Assembly (NCBI RefSeq): GCF_032931615.1 | Contig: NZ_CP136759.1 | Span: 186,001-250,000, forward strand | Direction: 5' to 3' | Source: Palleronia sp. LCG004 | Lineage (GTDB): Bacteria; Pseudomonadota; Alphaproteobacteria; Rhodobacterales; Rhodobacteraceae | DNA length: 64,000 bases | Part shown: piece by piece, positions 17,966-26,836 of the stretch | How the letters are laid out: every line of letters starts with the position of its first letter | Position numbering within the stretch: the first letter of the stretch is position 1 | Made by a program: the position numbers and the translations under genes | Notes under the pieces: generated by a model | Databases searched by the model: none | Seen by the model: only the letters and a program-made list of their open reading frames with translations | Told to the model about the DNA's origin: nothing

Positions 17966-18704
17966 GCCCCGCCTGAGCATTCGCGGCGTGACGAAATCCT
18001 TCGGCGCGCTCGTCGTCAGCGACGCGGTCGATCTCGACCTCCGCGCCGGCGAGATCCACGCCCTGATCGGGCCGAACGGCGCAGGCAAGTCGACGCTCAT
18101 CGGGCAGATATCGGGTGCCATCCGGCCGGATGGGGGTCGCATCGCGCTCGACGGGCGGGATGCGACGGAGTGGGACGTTCCCGCACGGGCGCGCGCGGGG
18201 CTCGGGCGGACGTTCCAGGTTTCGTCCCTCGCGCTCGAGGACAGCGCGCTGCAGAACGTGATGCTGGCGCTCGCGGGGCGTGAGCGGCGGATCGGTATCT
18301 GGCGACGCGCGCTGCTGCGCGACGATCTGGTGGTGCCGGCCCGAGATGCATTGGCCGAAGTCGGCCTCTCGGGGCGCGAAGATGTCCCCGCCGGCGCTCT
18401 CTCTCACGGCGACAGGCGACGGGTCGAGATTGCGGCGGCCCTCGCTCTCGATCCCCGCGCGCTCGTCATGGACGAACCGCTTGCCGGGCTCGGCACCGAG
18501 GGCGTGGCCGATCTTTCCGCGTTGCTCAGGCGCGTCAAGGCGCGCGCGCCGATCCTGCTGGTCGAACACGACATGGACGCGGTCTTCGCGCTCGCCGACC
18601 GGGTCAGCGTCCTCGTCGGGGGCCGGATCATCGCGACGGGCACCGGCCCCGAGATCCGCGCCGATCCGTCCGTACAGGACGCCTATCTCGGGTCGCCGGC
18701 ATGA
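17958..18704 (+). CDS. Liv-type ABC transporter ATPase (LivG-like)
   Basis: A 248-residue ABC ATPase with Walker A GPNGAGKST (about 36-44), Q-loop LGRTFQVSSL, signature LSHGDRRRVEIA, Walker B ALVMDEPLAGLG and switch His VEHDMD. The signature reads LSHGDRR, a variant common among LivG proteins for non-amino-acid ligands. It overlaps livM by 8 bases and the livF-like gene by 4 (ATGA). Confidence 0.93.
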   Translation: MAEPRLSIRGVTKSFGALVVSDAVDLDLRAGEIHALIGPNGAGKSTLIGQISGAIRPDGGRIALDGRDATEWDVPARARAGLGRTFQVSSLALEDSALQNVMLALAGRERRIGIWRRALLRDDLVVPARDALAEVGLSGREDVPAGALSHGDRRRVEIAAALALDPRALVMDEPLAGLGTEGVADLSALLRRVKARAPILLVEHDMDAVFALADRVSVLVGGRIIATGTGPEIRADPSVQDAYLGSPA

Positions 18705-19387
18705 CCCTGCTCGAGATCGAGGACCTCCACGCCTCCTACGGGCCAGCCGACGTGCTCCACGGCGTGGGCTTCACCGTGGCCGAGGGCGAGGTCGTGGCGC
18801 TGATGGGCCGCAACGGCATGGGCAAGACGACCACAATCCGCGCGATCTGCCGGATGATGCCTTCGCAGGGCGGGCTCCGCTTCGCCGGTCGGGATCTGCA
18901 CGGTCTGCCTTCGCATCGCGCGGCACGGCTGGGGCTCGGCCTCGTCCCCGAGGGGCGTCGCTGCTTCGCGCCGCTCACCGTGACCGAGAACCTGATCGCC
19001 GCCGCACGTCCGGGCCACTGGGACCGGGCGCGGGTCGAAGCGCTCTTTCCGCGCCTGGCCGAACGGCGCGAACAGCGGGCGGGCACGCTGTCGGGTGGAG
19101 AGCAGCAGATGCTCGCGATCGGGCGCGCGCTCATGACCAATCCGCGCCTTCTTATCCTCGACGAGGCGACCGAGGGGCTCGCCCCGCTCGTGCGGGCCGA
19201 AATATGGTCGGCGATCGACGTGCTGACGCGCGAAGCCGGGATGGCGATCCTGATCGTGGACAAGTCGCTTGCCGAACTCGGTCGCATCGCCGATCGCGCG
19301 GTGATCCTCACGCGCGGCCGCGACGTCTGGCAAGGGGCGCTGGCTGATCTCGACGCCGATCTCGCGGCGCTGCACCTGGGCGTCTGA
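18701..19387 (+). CDS. Liv-type ABC transporter ATPase (LivF-like)
   Basis: A 228-residue ABC ATPase with Walker A GRNGMGKTT (about 37-45), the LivF phrase GLVPEGRRCFAPLTVTENL, signature LSGGEQQMLAI and Walker B LLILDEATEGLAP. The switch histidine position reads IVDKSLAEL, where Lys replaces the usual His, a substitution seen in many LivF-type subunits. The FAD-linked dehydrogenase gene follows 58 bases later on the same strand. Confidence 0.93.
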   Translation: MTLLEIEDLHASYGPADVLHGVGFTVAEGEVVALMGRNGMGKTTTIRAICRMMPSQGGLRFAGRDLHGLPSHRAARLGLGLVPEGRRCFAPLTVTENLIAAARPGHWDRARVEALFPRLAERREQRAGTLSGGEQQMLAIGRALMTNPRLLILDEATEGLAPLVRAEIWSAIDVLTREAGMAILIVDKSLAELGRIADRAVILTRGRDVWQGALADLDADLAALHLGV

Positions 19388-19445
19388 CCCTCTGGCCAAG
19401 CCCTCCACGCTGGGGCAGAATGGCCGCCTTTGCTGGGAGGCTCAC

Positions 19446-20852
19446 ATGGATATCCTCGACGCTCTGCGGGACGCGGTCGGTGCGGCGAACGTGCTGACCG
19501 GATCCGATGCGGAAGCCTATGCGCGCGACTGGACCGGGTATTACGAGGGCGCGCCGCTCTGCGCCGTTCGCCCCGCATCGACCGAGGAGGTCTCGAAGGT
19601 CGTGCGCGCGGCCTCGCAGGCTGGTGTCGCGATCGTGCCCTTCGGCGGCAATACGGGCCTGATGGGCGGCACCCATGCGTCGGGCCGTATCGCCCTGAGC
19701 CTCGAGCGGATGAACAAGGTGCGCGAGATCCGTCCATCCTCGCGCATGGCGATCGTCGAGGCGGGCGTGGTCCTGTCGCAGATGCACGAGGCCGCCGATG
19801 CGCATGACCTCGTCTTCCCGCTGACCTTCGGGGCGCGCGGGTCGGCGCGGATCGGCGGCGTGCTCGGGACCAATGCGGGCGGGTCGAACGTCCTGCGCTA
19901 TGGCAACACCCGCGCGCTTTGCGTGGGGATCGAGGTGGTGCTTCCATCGGGCGAGGTCATGGATCTGATGACCGAGCTCGTGAAGGACAATTCAGGATAC
20001 GACCTGCGCGACCTCTTCATCGGCTCCGAGGGGACGCTCGGGATCATCACGGCGGCCGTGCTGCGGCTTTGGCCCAAGCCGAAGGCCTATGCGACGGCGA
20101 TGGTCGCGGTGCCCGAGTTGGGCGTGGCGCTCGACCTGCTCAACACGCTCCAGAACGCGACCGGCGGCGCGGTCGAGGCCTTCGAATACATGCCGCGCAA
20201 CTACATCGACGCCCATCTCGCGCATGGCAAGACGGCGCGGCAGCCCTTCGCCGACGCCCACGACCACAACATCATGATCGAGATCGGCGCGACTGCGCCG
20301 CGCGATGCGGAACCCGACGAAACCGGCGCGATCCCGATCCAGACCTATCTCGAAGAGGTTCTGGCCGGCCTGATCGAGGAGGGTCGCGTGATCGACGCCC
20401 ACGTGGCGCGCTCCGAAAGTCAGCGACGCGAGATGTGGGAGCGTCGCGAGGCCGCGGGAGAGCTCACGAACGCGATGGGCCATTCGGTCATCACCGACGT
20501 GTCGCTGCCGCTCGAACGGGTCGAGACGTTTCTCGACCGGTCCAAAACCGAGATCGCGCGGATCGACCCGGATGCCCGGCTGATGGTCGTCTCGCATCTC
20601 GGCGACGGCAACGTGCATCTGACGGTCTGGCCCAGCGACATCGAAGCGCATTACGACGCGGTGATGGAGGTGGTCGAAACGATCGTGCGCGATCTGGGCG
20701 GATCATTCTCGGCCGAGCACGGCATCGGCCTCGGCAAGCGCGGCTCGATGGCGCGGCGCAAGGATCCCGTGGCGCTCGCCCTGATGCGACAGATCAAGGC
20801 GACGCTGGATCCCCGGAACATCCTCAATCCCGGCAAGGTCCTGCCGGACTGA
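19446..20852 (+). CDS. FAD-linked D-2-hydroxyacid dehydrogenase (GlcD/D2HGDH/D-lactate type)
   Basis: A 468-residue flavoenzyme of the VAO fold. The PP-loop VPFGGNTGLMGGTH (about 62-75) and GTNAGG (about 141-146) bind FAD. The C-terminal half has SHLGDGNVHL (about 384-393) and AEHGIG (about 425-430), the metal/substrate residues of D-lactate and D-2-hydroxyglutarate dehydrogenases. It oxidises a D-2-hydroxyacid and passes electrons to ETF or quinone. The exact substrate is open. GGGAGG precedes the ATG. It follows the importer operon and converges on an aldehyde dehydrogenase gene with a 3-base gap. Confidence 0.9.
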   Translation: MDILDALRDAVGAANVLTGSDAEAYARDWTGYYEGAPLCAVRPASTEEVSKVVRAASQAGVAIVPFGGNTGLMGGTHASGRIALSLERMNKVREIRPSSRMAIVEAGVVLSQMHEAADAHDLVFPLTFGARGSARIGGVLGTNAGGSNVLRYGNTRALCVGIEVVLPSGEVMDLMTELVKDNSGYDLRDLFIGSEGTLGIITAAVLRLWPKPKAYATAMVAVPELGVALDLLNTLQNATGGAVEAFEYMPRNYIDAHLAHGKTARQPFADAHDHNIMIEIGATAPRDAEPDETGAIPIQTYLEEVLAGLIEEGRVIDAHVARSESQRREMWERREAAGELTNAMGHSVITDVSLPLERVETFLDRSKTEIARIDPDARLMVVSHLGDGNVHLTVWPSDIEAHYDAVMEVVETIVRDLGGSFSAEHGIGLGKRGSMARRKDPVALALMRQIKATLDPRNILNPGKVLPD

Positions 20853-20855
20853 ACC

Positions 20856-22376
20856 TCACGCCCTCAGATCGTCGGGCAGCAGGCTGTCGGGAATGTCCTG
20901 GTAACAGACCGGCCTCAGGAACCGCCGGATGGCGAGCGTCCCGACCGAAGTCGCGCCGAAATTGGTCGATGCGGGATAGGGGCCGCCATGCACCATCGCA
21001 TCGGCCACCTCCACGCCCGTCGGGAACCCGTTGAAGAGGACGCGGCCCGCGCGACGCTCGGCCAACGGCAGCAGGGTGCGCATCTCCGCCGCGTCGCCGT
21101 CGTCCATGTGGAAGGTGACGGTCAACTGCCCGCGCATCGCACGCGCGACCGCCGCCATCTCGCCCGCATCGCGGCATCTGACGATCAGGCCGACCGGTCC
21201 GAACACCTCCTCGCCAAGCGTCTCTTCGGCAAGCCAGGTCTGCGCGTCGGTGTCGAAAAGGAACGGCGTGGCCTGTCGCGCGCCGGGCTCGGTCTCGAGA
21301 ACGGTCTCGACGCCACGCACCTCGCGCATGCGGACGGCCCCCTCCCTGTAGGCGGCGGCGATGCCGTCGGTCAGCATGGTCTGCGGTGCCGCATCGCGCA
21401 GTGCGGCCGCGGCCGCATCGCGCAGTGCATCGGCACCCGGTCCGTCCATGACGATCACGATCCCGGGGTTGGTGCAGAACTGCCCCGCCCCCATGGTGAG
21501 CGACCCGGCCCAGTTCTTGCCGATTTCGCCTCCCCGCGCCGCCGACGCCTCGGGCAGGACGAAGATCGGATTGACCGATCCGAGCTCTCCGAAAAAGGGA
21601 ATCGGCTCCTCCCGGCTGGCGCAGAGATCGAAAAGCGCGCGGCCCCCCTTGAGCGATCCGGTAAACCCGACTGCCCGGATGAGCGGATGGCGGACCAGGG
21701 CCTGCCCCACCGCGTGGTCGCCGCCATGGACGAAGGAGAACGCTCCGGCCGGCATGCCAGTCCGCTGCCGCGCGGCCTCAATGGCCTCGGCGGCGAGTTC
21801 GGCCGTGCCGGGATGGCCTTCATGCCCCTTCACGACCACGGGGCATCCCGCGGCAAGGGCCGCGGCGGTGTCGCCACCGGCCGTCGAGAAGGCGAGCGGA
21901 AAGTTCGACGCACCGAAAATCGCGACGGGCCCGATCGGCCGCTGGATCATGCGCAGATCGGGGCGCGGCATCGGCTTGCGATCGGGCAGGGGCTCGTCGT
22001 GGCGACGGTCGAGATAGTCGCTGTCACGGATATGACGCGCAAAAAGCCGCATCTGGTTCGCCGTCCGCGGCAGCTCCACCGACCGGATCCGCGGCTCGGG
22101 CAGGCCGGTCTCGGCCATCGCCGTCTCGGTGATCTCGTCGACCCGCGTTTCCAGTTCCTCGGCAATGGCCTTCAGAAAGGCCGCACGATCCTCGCGCGTG
22201 GTTGCGGCATAGGCTCCGAAGGCGTCGTCGGCCGTCACGACGGCCCGGTCGATCAGGTCGGGTGTTCCGATGGGAAAGTCCCGTGCCGCGCCCGTCACGG
22301 GGCTGGAGGCAAAGGTCGCTCCCGAGGATACGCGTTCACCGGCGATCAGATGTCCGGCGTCTCTGTTCTGGGTCAT
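20856..22376 (-). CDS. Aldehyde dehydrogenase (NADP+), ketoglutarate-semialdehyde dehydrogenase type
   Basis: A 506-residue ALDH-superfamily enzyme. The closest recognisable group is 2,5-dioxovalerate (alpha-ketoglutaric semialdehyde) dehydrogenase: GPVAIFGASNFPLAFS, GFTGSLKGGRALFDL, catalytic Glu in FFGELGSVNP and nucleophile Cys in GAGQFCTNPG (about residue 302). It yields 2-oxoglutarate or a similar diacid. The ATG at 22376 has GGAGACGAG directly upstream; longer in-frame starts are unsupported. It lies 76 bases downstream of the iron alcohol dehydrogenase on the same strand. Confidence 0.9.
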   Translation of the reverse strand: MTQNRDAGHLIAGERVSSGATFASSPVTGAARDFPIGTPDLIDRAVVTADDAFGAYAATTREDRAAFLKAIAEELETRVDEITETAMAETGLPEPRIRSVELPRTANQMRLFARHIRDSDYLDRRHDEPLPDRKPMPRPDLRMIQRPIGPVAIFGASNFPLAFSTAGGDTAAALAAGCPVVVKGHEGHPGTAELAAEAIEAARQRTGMPAGAFSFVHGGDHAVGQALVRHPLIRAVGFTGSLKGGRALFDLCASREEPIPFFGELGSVNPIFVLPEASAARGGEIGKNWAGSLTMGAGQFCTNPGIVIVMDGPGADALRDAAAAALRDAAPQTMLTDGIAAAYREGAVRMREVRGVETVLETEPGARQATPFLFDTDAQTWLAEETLGEEVFGPVGLIVRCRDAGEMAAVARAMRGQLTVTFHMDDGDAAEMRTLLPLAERRAGRVLFNGFPTGVEVADAMVHGGPYPASTNFGATSVGTLAIRRFLRPVCYQDIPDSLLPDDLRA

Positions 22377-22452
22377 CTCGTCTCCAATTTCGGTCTCGTT
22401 GACGGGTACCGCGACGCGGGAACTCCGCAGGATCGCTCCGCCGCGTCCCGAT

Positions 22453-23562
22453 TCAGGCGGCGGCCTGCAGGATCGCGAGATATTCCTCGCGGGTCGCCTG
22501 CCTCGGATTGGTCGCGTGGCAATGATCGAGAAGCGCCGCATCCGCCACGCGCTCCATCATCGCGCCGGTCACGCCCATCGCGCTCAGTCCCGAGGGCATC
22601 CCGAGCCGGGCATTGAGCTCTGCGATCCGCTGGTCGGGCGGCCCGCCCAGCCTTTCGTGCAGGAGATCCCATTTCGCGCCGATCGCGGGCCGGTTGAAGC
22701 GCAGCACCTCGGGCATCAGCACGGCGTTGAGCGTGCCGTGGTGCAGGGCAAGCTCGCGGATGGCCCCAAGCGGATGGGTCAGCGCATGGACCGCACCCAG
22801 CCCTTTCTGGAACGCCATCGCCCCTTCGAGCGCCGAGATCATCATGTCGCGCCGCGCCTCGGCATCGCCGCCGTCCTGCATCGCCCGTTCGATCGCGCCG
22901 ATCCCGCGGTCCAGCCCGTGAAGCGCGATCGCCTCGGCCGGCGGATTGAAGGCCGGTGCCATGAACGTCTCGAGGCAATGGGAGATCGCGTCCATCCCCG
23001 TCGCCGCCGTCAGGCCCGGTGGCAGCCCGTAGGTCAGCTCCGGATCGCAGAGCGCGATCGAGGGCAGGTTGTGCGGCGACAGGATGCCGACCTTTCGGCC
23101 ATCCTCGGTGATGATGACCGCCGCGCGCCCGACCTCCGAGCCGGTGCCCGAGGTCGTCGGGACGGCGATCATCGGCGCGATGCGTCCATGGATCCGGGCG
23201 ACACCGCCGTTGATCGCGGCATATTGCCCGAGCGGTGCCTCGTGTCCCGTCAGCAGTCGCACCGCCTTGGCCAGATCGAGCGACGATCCCCCTCCGAGCC
23301 CGATGACGCAGTCGCATCCCTCGCGCCGATAGATCGCGAGCGCGTCCATAACGGCCGCCTCGGTCGGATTGGCCGGCGTCGCGTCGTAGATCGCGACATC
23401 GGAAAGGCTGCCGGCGACGCGCGTCACGATCCCGGTCCCGACAAGCCCCGGATCGGTGCAGAGAAGCGGCTTCGTCCCGCCGAGTGCGGACACGAACTCG
23501 GCCAGTCGCGCGATCTCGCCCTCCCCGAACTCGATCCGCGTCAGATAGGAAATCAGGGCCAT
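22453..23562 (-). CDS. Iron-containing alcohol dehydrogenase
   Basis: A 369-residue group III alcohol dehydrogenase. The NAD-binding GLGGGSSLDLAKA lies at about 86-98, and PTTSGTGSEV at about 131-140. Metal ligands are visible as Asp and His in MDAISHCLE, His in VHALTHPLG and His in HHGTLNA. It could oxidise an omega-hydroxyacid or primary alcohol; some relatives are hydroxyacid-oxoacid transhydrogenases. The ATG at 23562 is preferred to an upstream TTG because it begins the conserved beta strand and gives the family length. It is first of a two-gene unit with the aldehyde dehydrogenase. Confidence 0.9.
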   Translation of the reverse strand: MALISYLTRIEFGEGEIARLAEFVSALGGTKPLLCTDPGLVGTGIVTRVAGSLSDVAIYDATPANPTEAAVMDALAIYRREGCDCVIGLGGGSSLDLAKAVRLLTGHEAPLGQYAAINGGVARIHGRIAPMIAVPTTSGTGSEVGRAAVIITEDGRKVGILSPHNLPSIALCDPELTYGLPPGLTAATGMDAISHCLETFMAPAFNPPAEAIALHGLDRGIGAIERAMQDGGDAEARRDMMISALEGAMAFQKGLGAVHALTHPLGAIRELALHHGTLNAVLMPEVLRFNRPAIGAKWDLLHERLGGPPDQRIAELNARLGMPSGLSAMGVTGAMMERVADAALLDHCHATNPRQATREEYLAILQAAA

Positions 23563-23778
23563 GGGCGACCCCGGACGCAATCAGACCTACTCCTCCGCAC
23601 GGCGTTTCCTCCCTCGGCCCCCGGATCCGTGCCGCGACGATGGGAGGGTCGCACGGCCAAGTCAACATGCCGCAGGACAGCCTCCCAGGCGATGATCCGG
23701 GGCACGTGACGGCTTGTCCGGAGGCGTAGCTGCGTCCAACAATGGGATCGGTTCTGCGACAGCTGGAGGAGTGTGGCG

Positions 23779-24540
23779 ATGCGGATCGACGGGGCAGGGG
23801 CGATCGTGACCGGAGGGGCCTCCGGTCTCGGTGCCGCGACGGCGGAACGGCTGGCGACGAACGGGGCGAAGGTCACGATCCTCGATCTCGACGCCGAAAG
23901 GGGCGCGGCGGCGGCCGAACGGATCGGCGGGCGTTTCGTGCGCACCGACGTGACGTCGGAGGAAGATGTCGAGGCGGCGCTCGACCGGGCCTTCGACTTC
24001 TGCGAGGCGCAGCGCATCTGCGTCAACTGCGCGGGCATCGGTCCGCCGGCCAAGGCCGTCGACCGCGAGGGCCGTGCCCTTCCGCTCGAGAAATTCATGG
24101 GGATCGTGTCGATCAATCTCGGCGGCACCTTCAACGTCGCCTCGAAATTCGCCGCCCGGATCCACGCATCCGACCCCGACGGCGACGAGCGTGGCGTGAT
24201 TGTCAACACCGCGTCCGTCGCGGCGTTCGACGGCCAGATCGGTCAGCCGGCCTATGGCGCGTCAAAGGGCGGGGTGGTCGGTCTGACATTGCCTCTCGCG
24301 CGCGAATTCGCGCGCTATGGCATCCGCGTCATGACGATCGCGCCGGGCCTCTTCCTCACGCCGCTCATGGAGTCTCTGCCGGAGGAGGCTCAGGCGAGCC
24401 TTGGTGCGCAGGTGCCCTTTCCGAACCGGCTCGGACATCCCGACGAATACGCGCGCCTCGTCCAGTCCATCGTCGAGAACCCGATGCTCAACGGAGAGAC
24501 CATCCGTCTCGACGGGGCGATCAGGATGGCCCCGAAATGA
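23779..24540 (+). CDS. Short-chain dehydrogenase, HSD17B10-like (3-hydroxyacyl-CoA dehydrogenase type 2)
   Basis: A 253-residue SDR. It has the NAD motif TGGASGLG (about 12-19), NCAGIG, catalytic Ser in NTASVAAFDGQIG and YGASKGG. The C-terminal phrases TIAPGLFLTPLMESLP and LNGETIRLDGAIRM closely follow mitochondrial HSD10 as I remember it. HSD10 oxidises 3-hydroxyacyl-CoA, including 2-methyl-3-hydroxybutyryl-CoA of isoleucine breakdown. The ATG at 23779 has GGAGGAG seven bases upstream; an in-frame GTG two codons earlier is less well placed. It is divergent from the iron alcohol dehydrogenase. Confidence 0.9.
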   Translation: MRIDGAGAIVTGGASGLGAATAERLATNGAKVTILDLDAERGAAAAERIGGRFVRTDVTSEEDVEAALDRAFDFCEAQRICVNCAGIGPPAKAVDREGRALPLEKFMGIVSINLGGTFNVASKFAARIHASDPDGDERGVIVNTASVAAFDGQIGQPAYGASKGGVVGLTLPLAREFARYGIRVMTIAPGLFLTPLMESLPEEAQASLGAQVPFPNRLGHPDEYARLVQSIVENPMLNGETIRLDGAIRMAPK

Positions 24541-24624
24541 CGGACCCGCGATCCGCACGTTGCGCAATGCTTCAAGCACACACATGCGGTCTCGTCGGGG
24601 AATTGCGGATCTCGGGGATCGCAA

Positions 24625-24710
24625 TGGTGCCCAGGAGAGGACTCGAACCTCCACGTCCATACGGACACTAGCACCTGAAGCTAGCGCGTCTACCATTCCG
24701 CCACCTGGGC
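24625..24710 (-). tRNA. tRNA-Leu (anticodon CAG)
   Basis: On the minus strand the 86-base sequence begins GCCCAGGTGGCGGAATGG and ends CCTGGGCACCA, with an encoded CCA. The acceptor GCCCAGG pairs with CCTGGGC. The anticodon stem CTAGC/GCTAG encloses TTCAGGT, giving anticodon CAG for CUG codons. A variable arm of the class II (Leu) type and the T loop GGTTCGAGTCC are present. It lies alone between the HSD10-like gene and a divergent gene. Confidence 0.97.
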
Positions 24711-24844
24711 AGGTTGCGTGGGGGCAATTACCGAGGCACCGGGGTGGTGTCAACGGCAAAGAGTGGGGTGTGGGGCAATTGCGGCTTGTGTGGTCTGGCG
24801 GGGCGTCCTAAACCCCCGCAAAGCCACGCGGGAAAGGATTTTCA

Positions 24845-25834
24845 ATGGCGAAGATTGTCACGATCCTCGGCGGCTCGGGATTCGTCGGGCGGTATGTCGC
24901 GCAGAGGATGGCCGCGCGCGGCTGGCGTGTCCGCGTGGCCTGCCGGCATATCAACAATGCCAATTTCGTCAGGCTCTACGGCGTGGTGGGGCAGGTCGAG
25001 CCGGTATTCTGCAACATCCGCGACGATGCATCGGTGCGCGAGGTCACGCGCGCCGCGGATGCCGTCGTCAATTGCGTCGGCATCCTCGCGGAATCGCGCC
25101 GTCAGAGCTTCGAGGCGCTGCAGAGCGAAGGGGCCGCCCGGATCGCCCGGATCGCGGCCGAGGAAGGCGTTGAGAAACTCGTCCAGATCTCGGCCATCGG
25201 CGCGGACGAGGACAGCCCCAGCGAATATGCCCGTACCAAGGCCCAGGGCGAGGCCGCCGTGCGCGAGGCGTTTCCGGGTGCCGTGATCCTTCGCCCCTCT
25301 ATCATCTTCGGCAGCGAGGACGAGTTCTTCAACCGTTTCGCCTCGATGGCCGCCCGCTCGCCTGTCCTGCCGCTCGTCAACGGCAAGGTCCGGTTCCAGC
25401 CGGTCTGGGTCGACGATGTGGCGCAGGCGGTCGAACGCGCGCTGACCTCCCGTGTCGAGCCCGGCATCTACGAACTGGGCGGGCCGGATGTCCGCACGTT
25501 CCGCGAACTTATGGAAGAGATGCTCGACGTCATCCGCCGTCGCAGGCTGATCGTGTCCTCGCCGATCTGGGCCGGACGCATCATGGGTGGCGGGTTCGAC
25601 CTTGTGGGCAAGCTCACGGGCGGGCTGATCTCCGGGCCGCTCACGCGCGATCAGGTCGACAATCTCTCGAGTGACAATGTCGTCGGGGACGGTGCCAGGA
25701 CCTTCGCCGATCTCGGGATCGAGCCCACGGCGACCGAAGCGGTGCTGCCCGGCTATCTCTGGCGGTTCCGCCGGTCCGGTCAGTATTCCGACATCAAGGA
25801 AAGCGCTCGCCGGCTGCGATCACGTCAGGAATAG
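24845..25834 (+). CDS. NDUFA9-like NAD(P)-binding protein (complex I accessory subunit family)
   Basis: A 329-residue atypical SDR with N-terminal nucleotide motif GGSGFVGRYVA (about 9-19). The NAV-like segment VVNCVGILAE and substrate-region YARTKAQGE are typical of the NDUFA9/39-kDa family, as is the long C-terminal region after LRPSIIFGSEDEFFNRFA. In mitochondria this subunit stabilises the quinone-binding region of complex I; alphaproteobacterial homologues are associated with the same enzyme. GGGAAAGGA lies 5 bases before the ATG. Its 3' end overlaps the convergent uppP by 10 bases. Confidence 0.88.
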   Translation: MAKIVTILGGSGFVGRYVAQRMAARGWRVRVACRHINNANFVRLYGVVGQVEPVFCNIRDDASVREVTRAADAVVNCVGILAESRRQSFEALQSEGAARIARIAAEEGVEKLVQISAIGADEDSPSEYARTKAQGEAAVREAFPGAVILRPSIIFGSEDEFFNRFASMAARSPVLPLVNGKVRFQPVWVDDVAQAVERALTSRVEPGIYELGGPDVRTFRELMEEMLDVIRRRRLIVSSPIWAGRIMGGGFDLVGKLTGGLISGPLTRDQVDNLSSDNVVGDGARTFADLGIEPTATEAVLPGYLWRFRRSGQYSDIKESARRLRSRQE

Positions 25835-26628
25835 GCGATCCACAGCAGGATTGCGCCAAGGCCCAGCCTGTAGATCACGTATGGCGTGAAGCTGACAGAC
25901 CGCAGCAGGCGGAACATCAGCTTCAGCGCCGCCAGTGCCGCCACGAAGGACAGCAGCGCGACGATCACCATGTCGCGTCCCATGGCGGAGTCGGCATCGG
26001 CCGCAACTTCCAGCGACAGCAACGTACCCGAGGCCAGGATGACCGGCACGGACATGAGCATGGCGATGCGCGCCGATCCTTCCCGGTCGTAGCCGAGCGC
26101 GCGACCGGCCGTGATCGCGATACCCGAGCGCGACGTGCCGGGGATCAGCGCGATCGCCTGCGCGCACCCCATGAGAACCGCGTCCCGCAGGCCCCAGGCT
26201 TCGGCCTTGCGGTACGTCGATCCGCTCCGGTCTGCCCAATAGAGGACGAGGCCGAAGATGATCGTGGACCAGCCGATGACCGCGACGGATCGCATCGCCT
26301 CTCCGAGGCCCAGGATCGTAAGGGCCAACCCCGCGAGGATGACCGGCACCGTTGCGATGGCGAGGCAGAGCGCGAGCCAGGCGCCTTGCGTGTCGACGCG
26401 GCCCCTGAGCAGCCTTGGAACGCCGAGAAGGGCACCGCGTATGTCGCTCCAGAACATGACGACGACGGCACCGAGGGTCCCGACATGGGCCGCCACGTCG
26501 ATGGCGAGCCCCTGATCGGCGAGACCGGTGAGAATCGGGAGGAGAATCAGGTGGCCCGAGGATGAGACGGGCAGAAACTCGGTGATCCCCTGGACCAGCG
26601 CGACGAGGAAGAGGTGCAGAATGGGCAT
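25825..26628 (-). CDS. uppP: Undecaprenyl-diphosphatase
   Basis: A 267-residue membrane protein with about eight helices that recycles undecaprenyl pyrophosphate to the monophosphate carrier for peptidoglycan synthesis. Family motifs are QGITEFLPVSSSGHL (about 14-28) with the catalytic Glu and Ser, and IPGTSRSG (about 159-166) with the catalytic Arg. The start at 26628 gives the usual length and begins MPILHLF; a longer frame from 26658 adds an unlikely hydrophilic extension. A GGAG lies 11 bases upstream. It is divergent from gltD. Confidence 0.95.
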   Translation of the reverse strand: MPILHLFLVALVQGITEFLPVSSSGHLILLPILTGLADQGLAIDVAAHVGTLGAVVVMFWSDIRGALLGVPRLLRGRVDTQGAWLALCLAIATVPVILAGLALTILGLGEAMRSVAVIGWSTIIFGLVLYWADRSGSTYRKAEAWGLRDAVLMGCAQAIALIPGTSRSGIAITAGRALGYDREGSARIAMLMSVPVILASGTLLSLEVAADADSAMGRDMVIVALLSFVAALAALKLMFRLLRSVSFTPYVIYRLGLGAILLWIAYS

Positions 26629-26741
26629 CGTGTCGCGTTCTCCAGAATTTGGCCGCAAATTAGACCTTTGATTTGCGAGTGAAAGAACTAATAAAGATCC
26701 GAAGCGGACCTAATATCAATCTTGTTTGCCGCGGACGTTAG

Positions 26742-26770
26742 TTGGTCTCACCAAAAGAATAGTGTATAGG
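26742..26770 (+). promoter_or_regulatory. Candidate promoter of gltD in an AT-rich spacer
   Basis: The spacer 26640-26820 is clearly richer in A and T than the rest of the window. Within it TTGGTC and TATAGG are separated by 17 bases, a passable sigma-70 pair, 66 bases before the gltD ATG. Matches to consensus are partial, so this is a suggestion. Confidence 0.3.
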
Positions 26771-26836
26771 TCAGCATAGCTGTCTTTTAATTCTGTTTTA
26801 GCCAGTGTAAGCGCCGTTTGCGACAGGAGGGCGACG

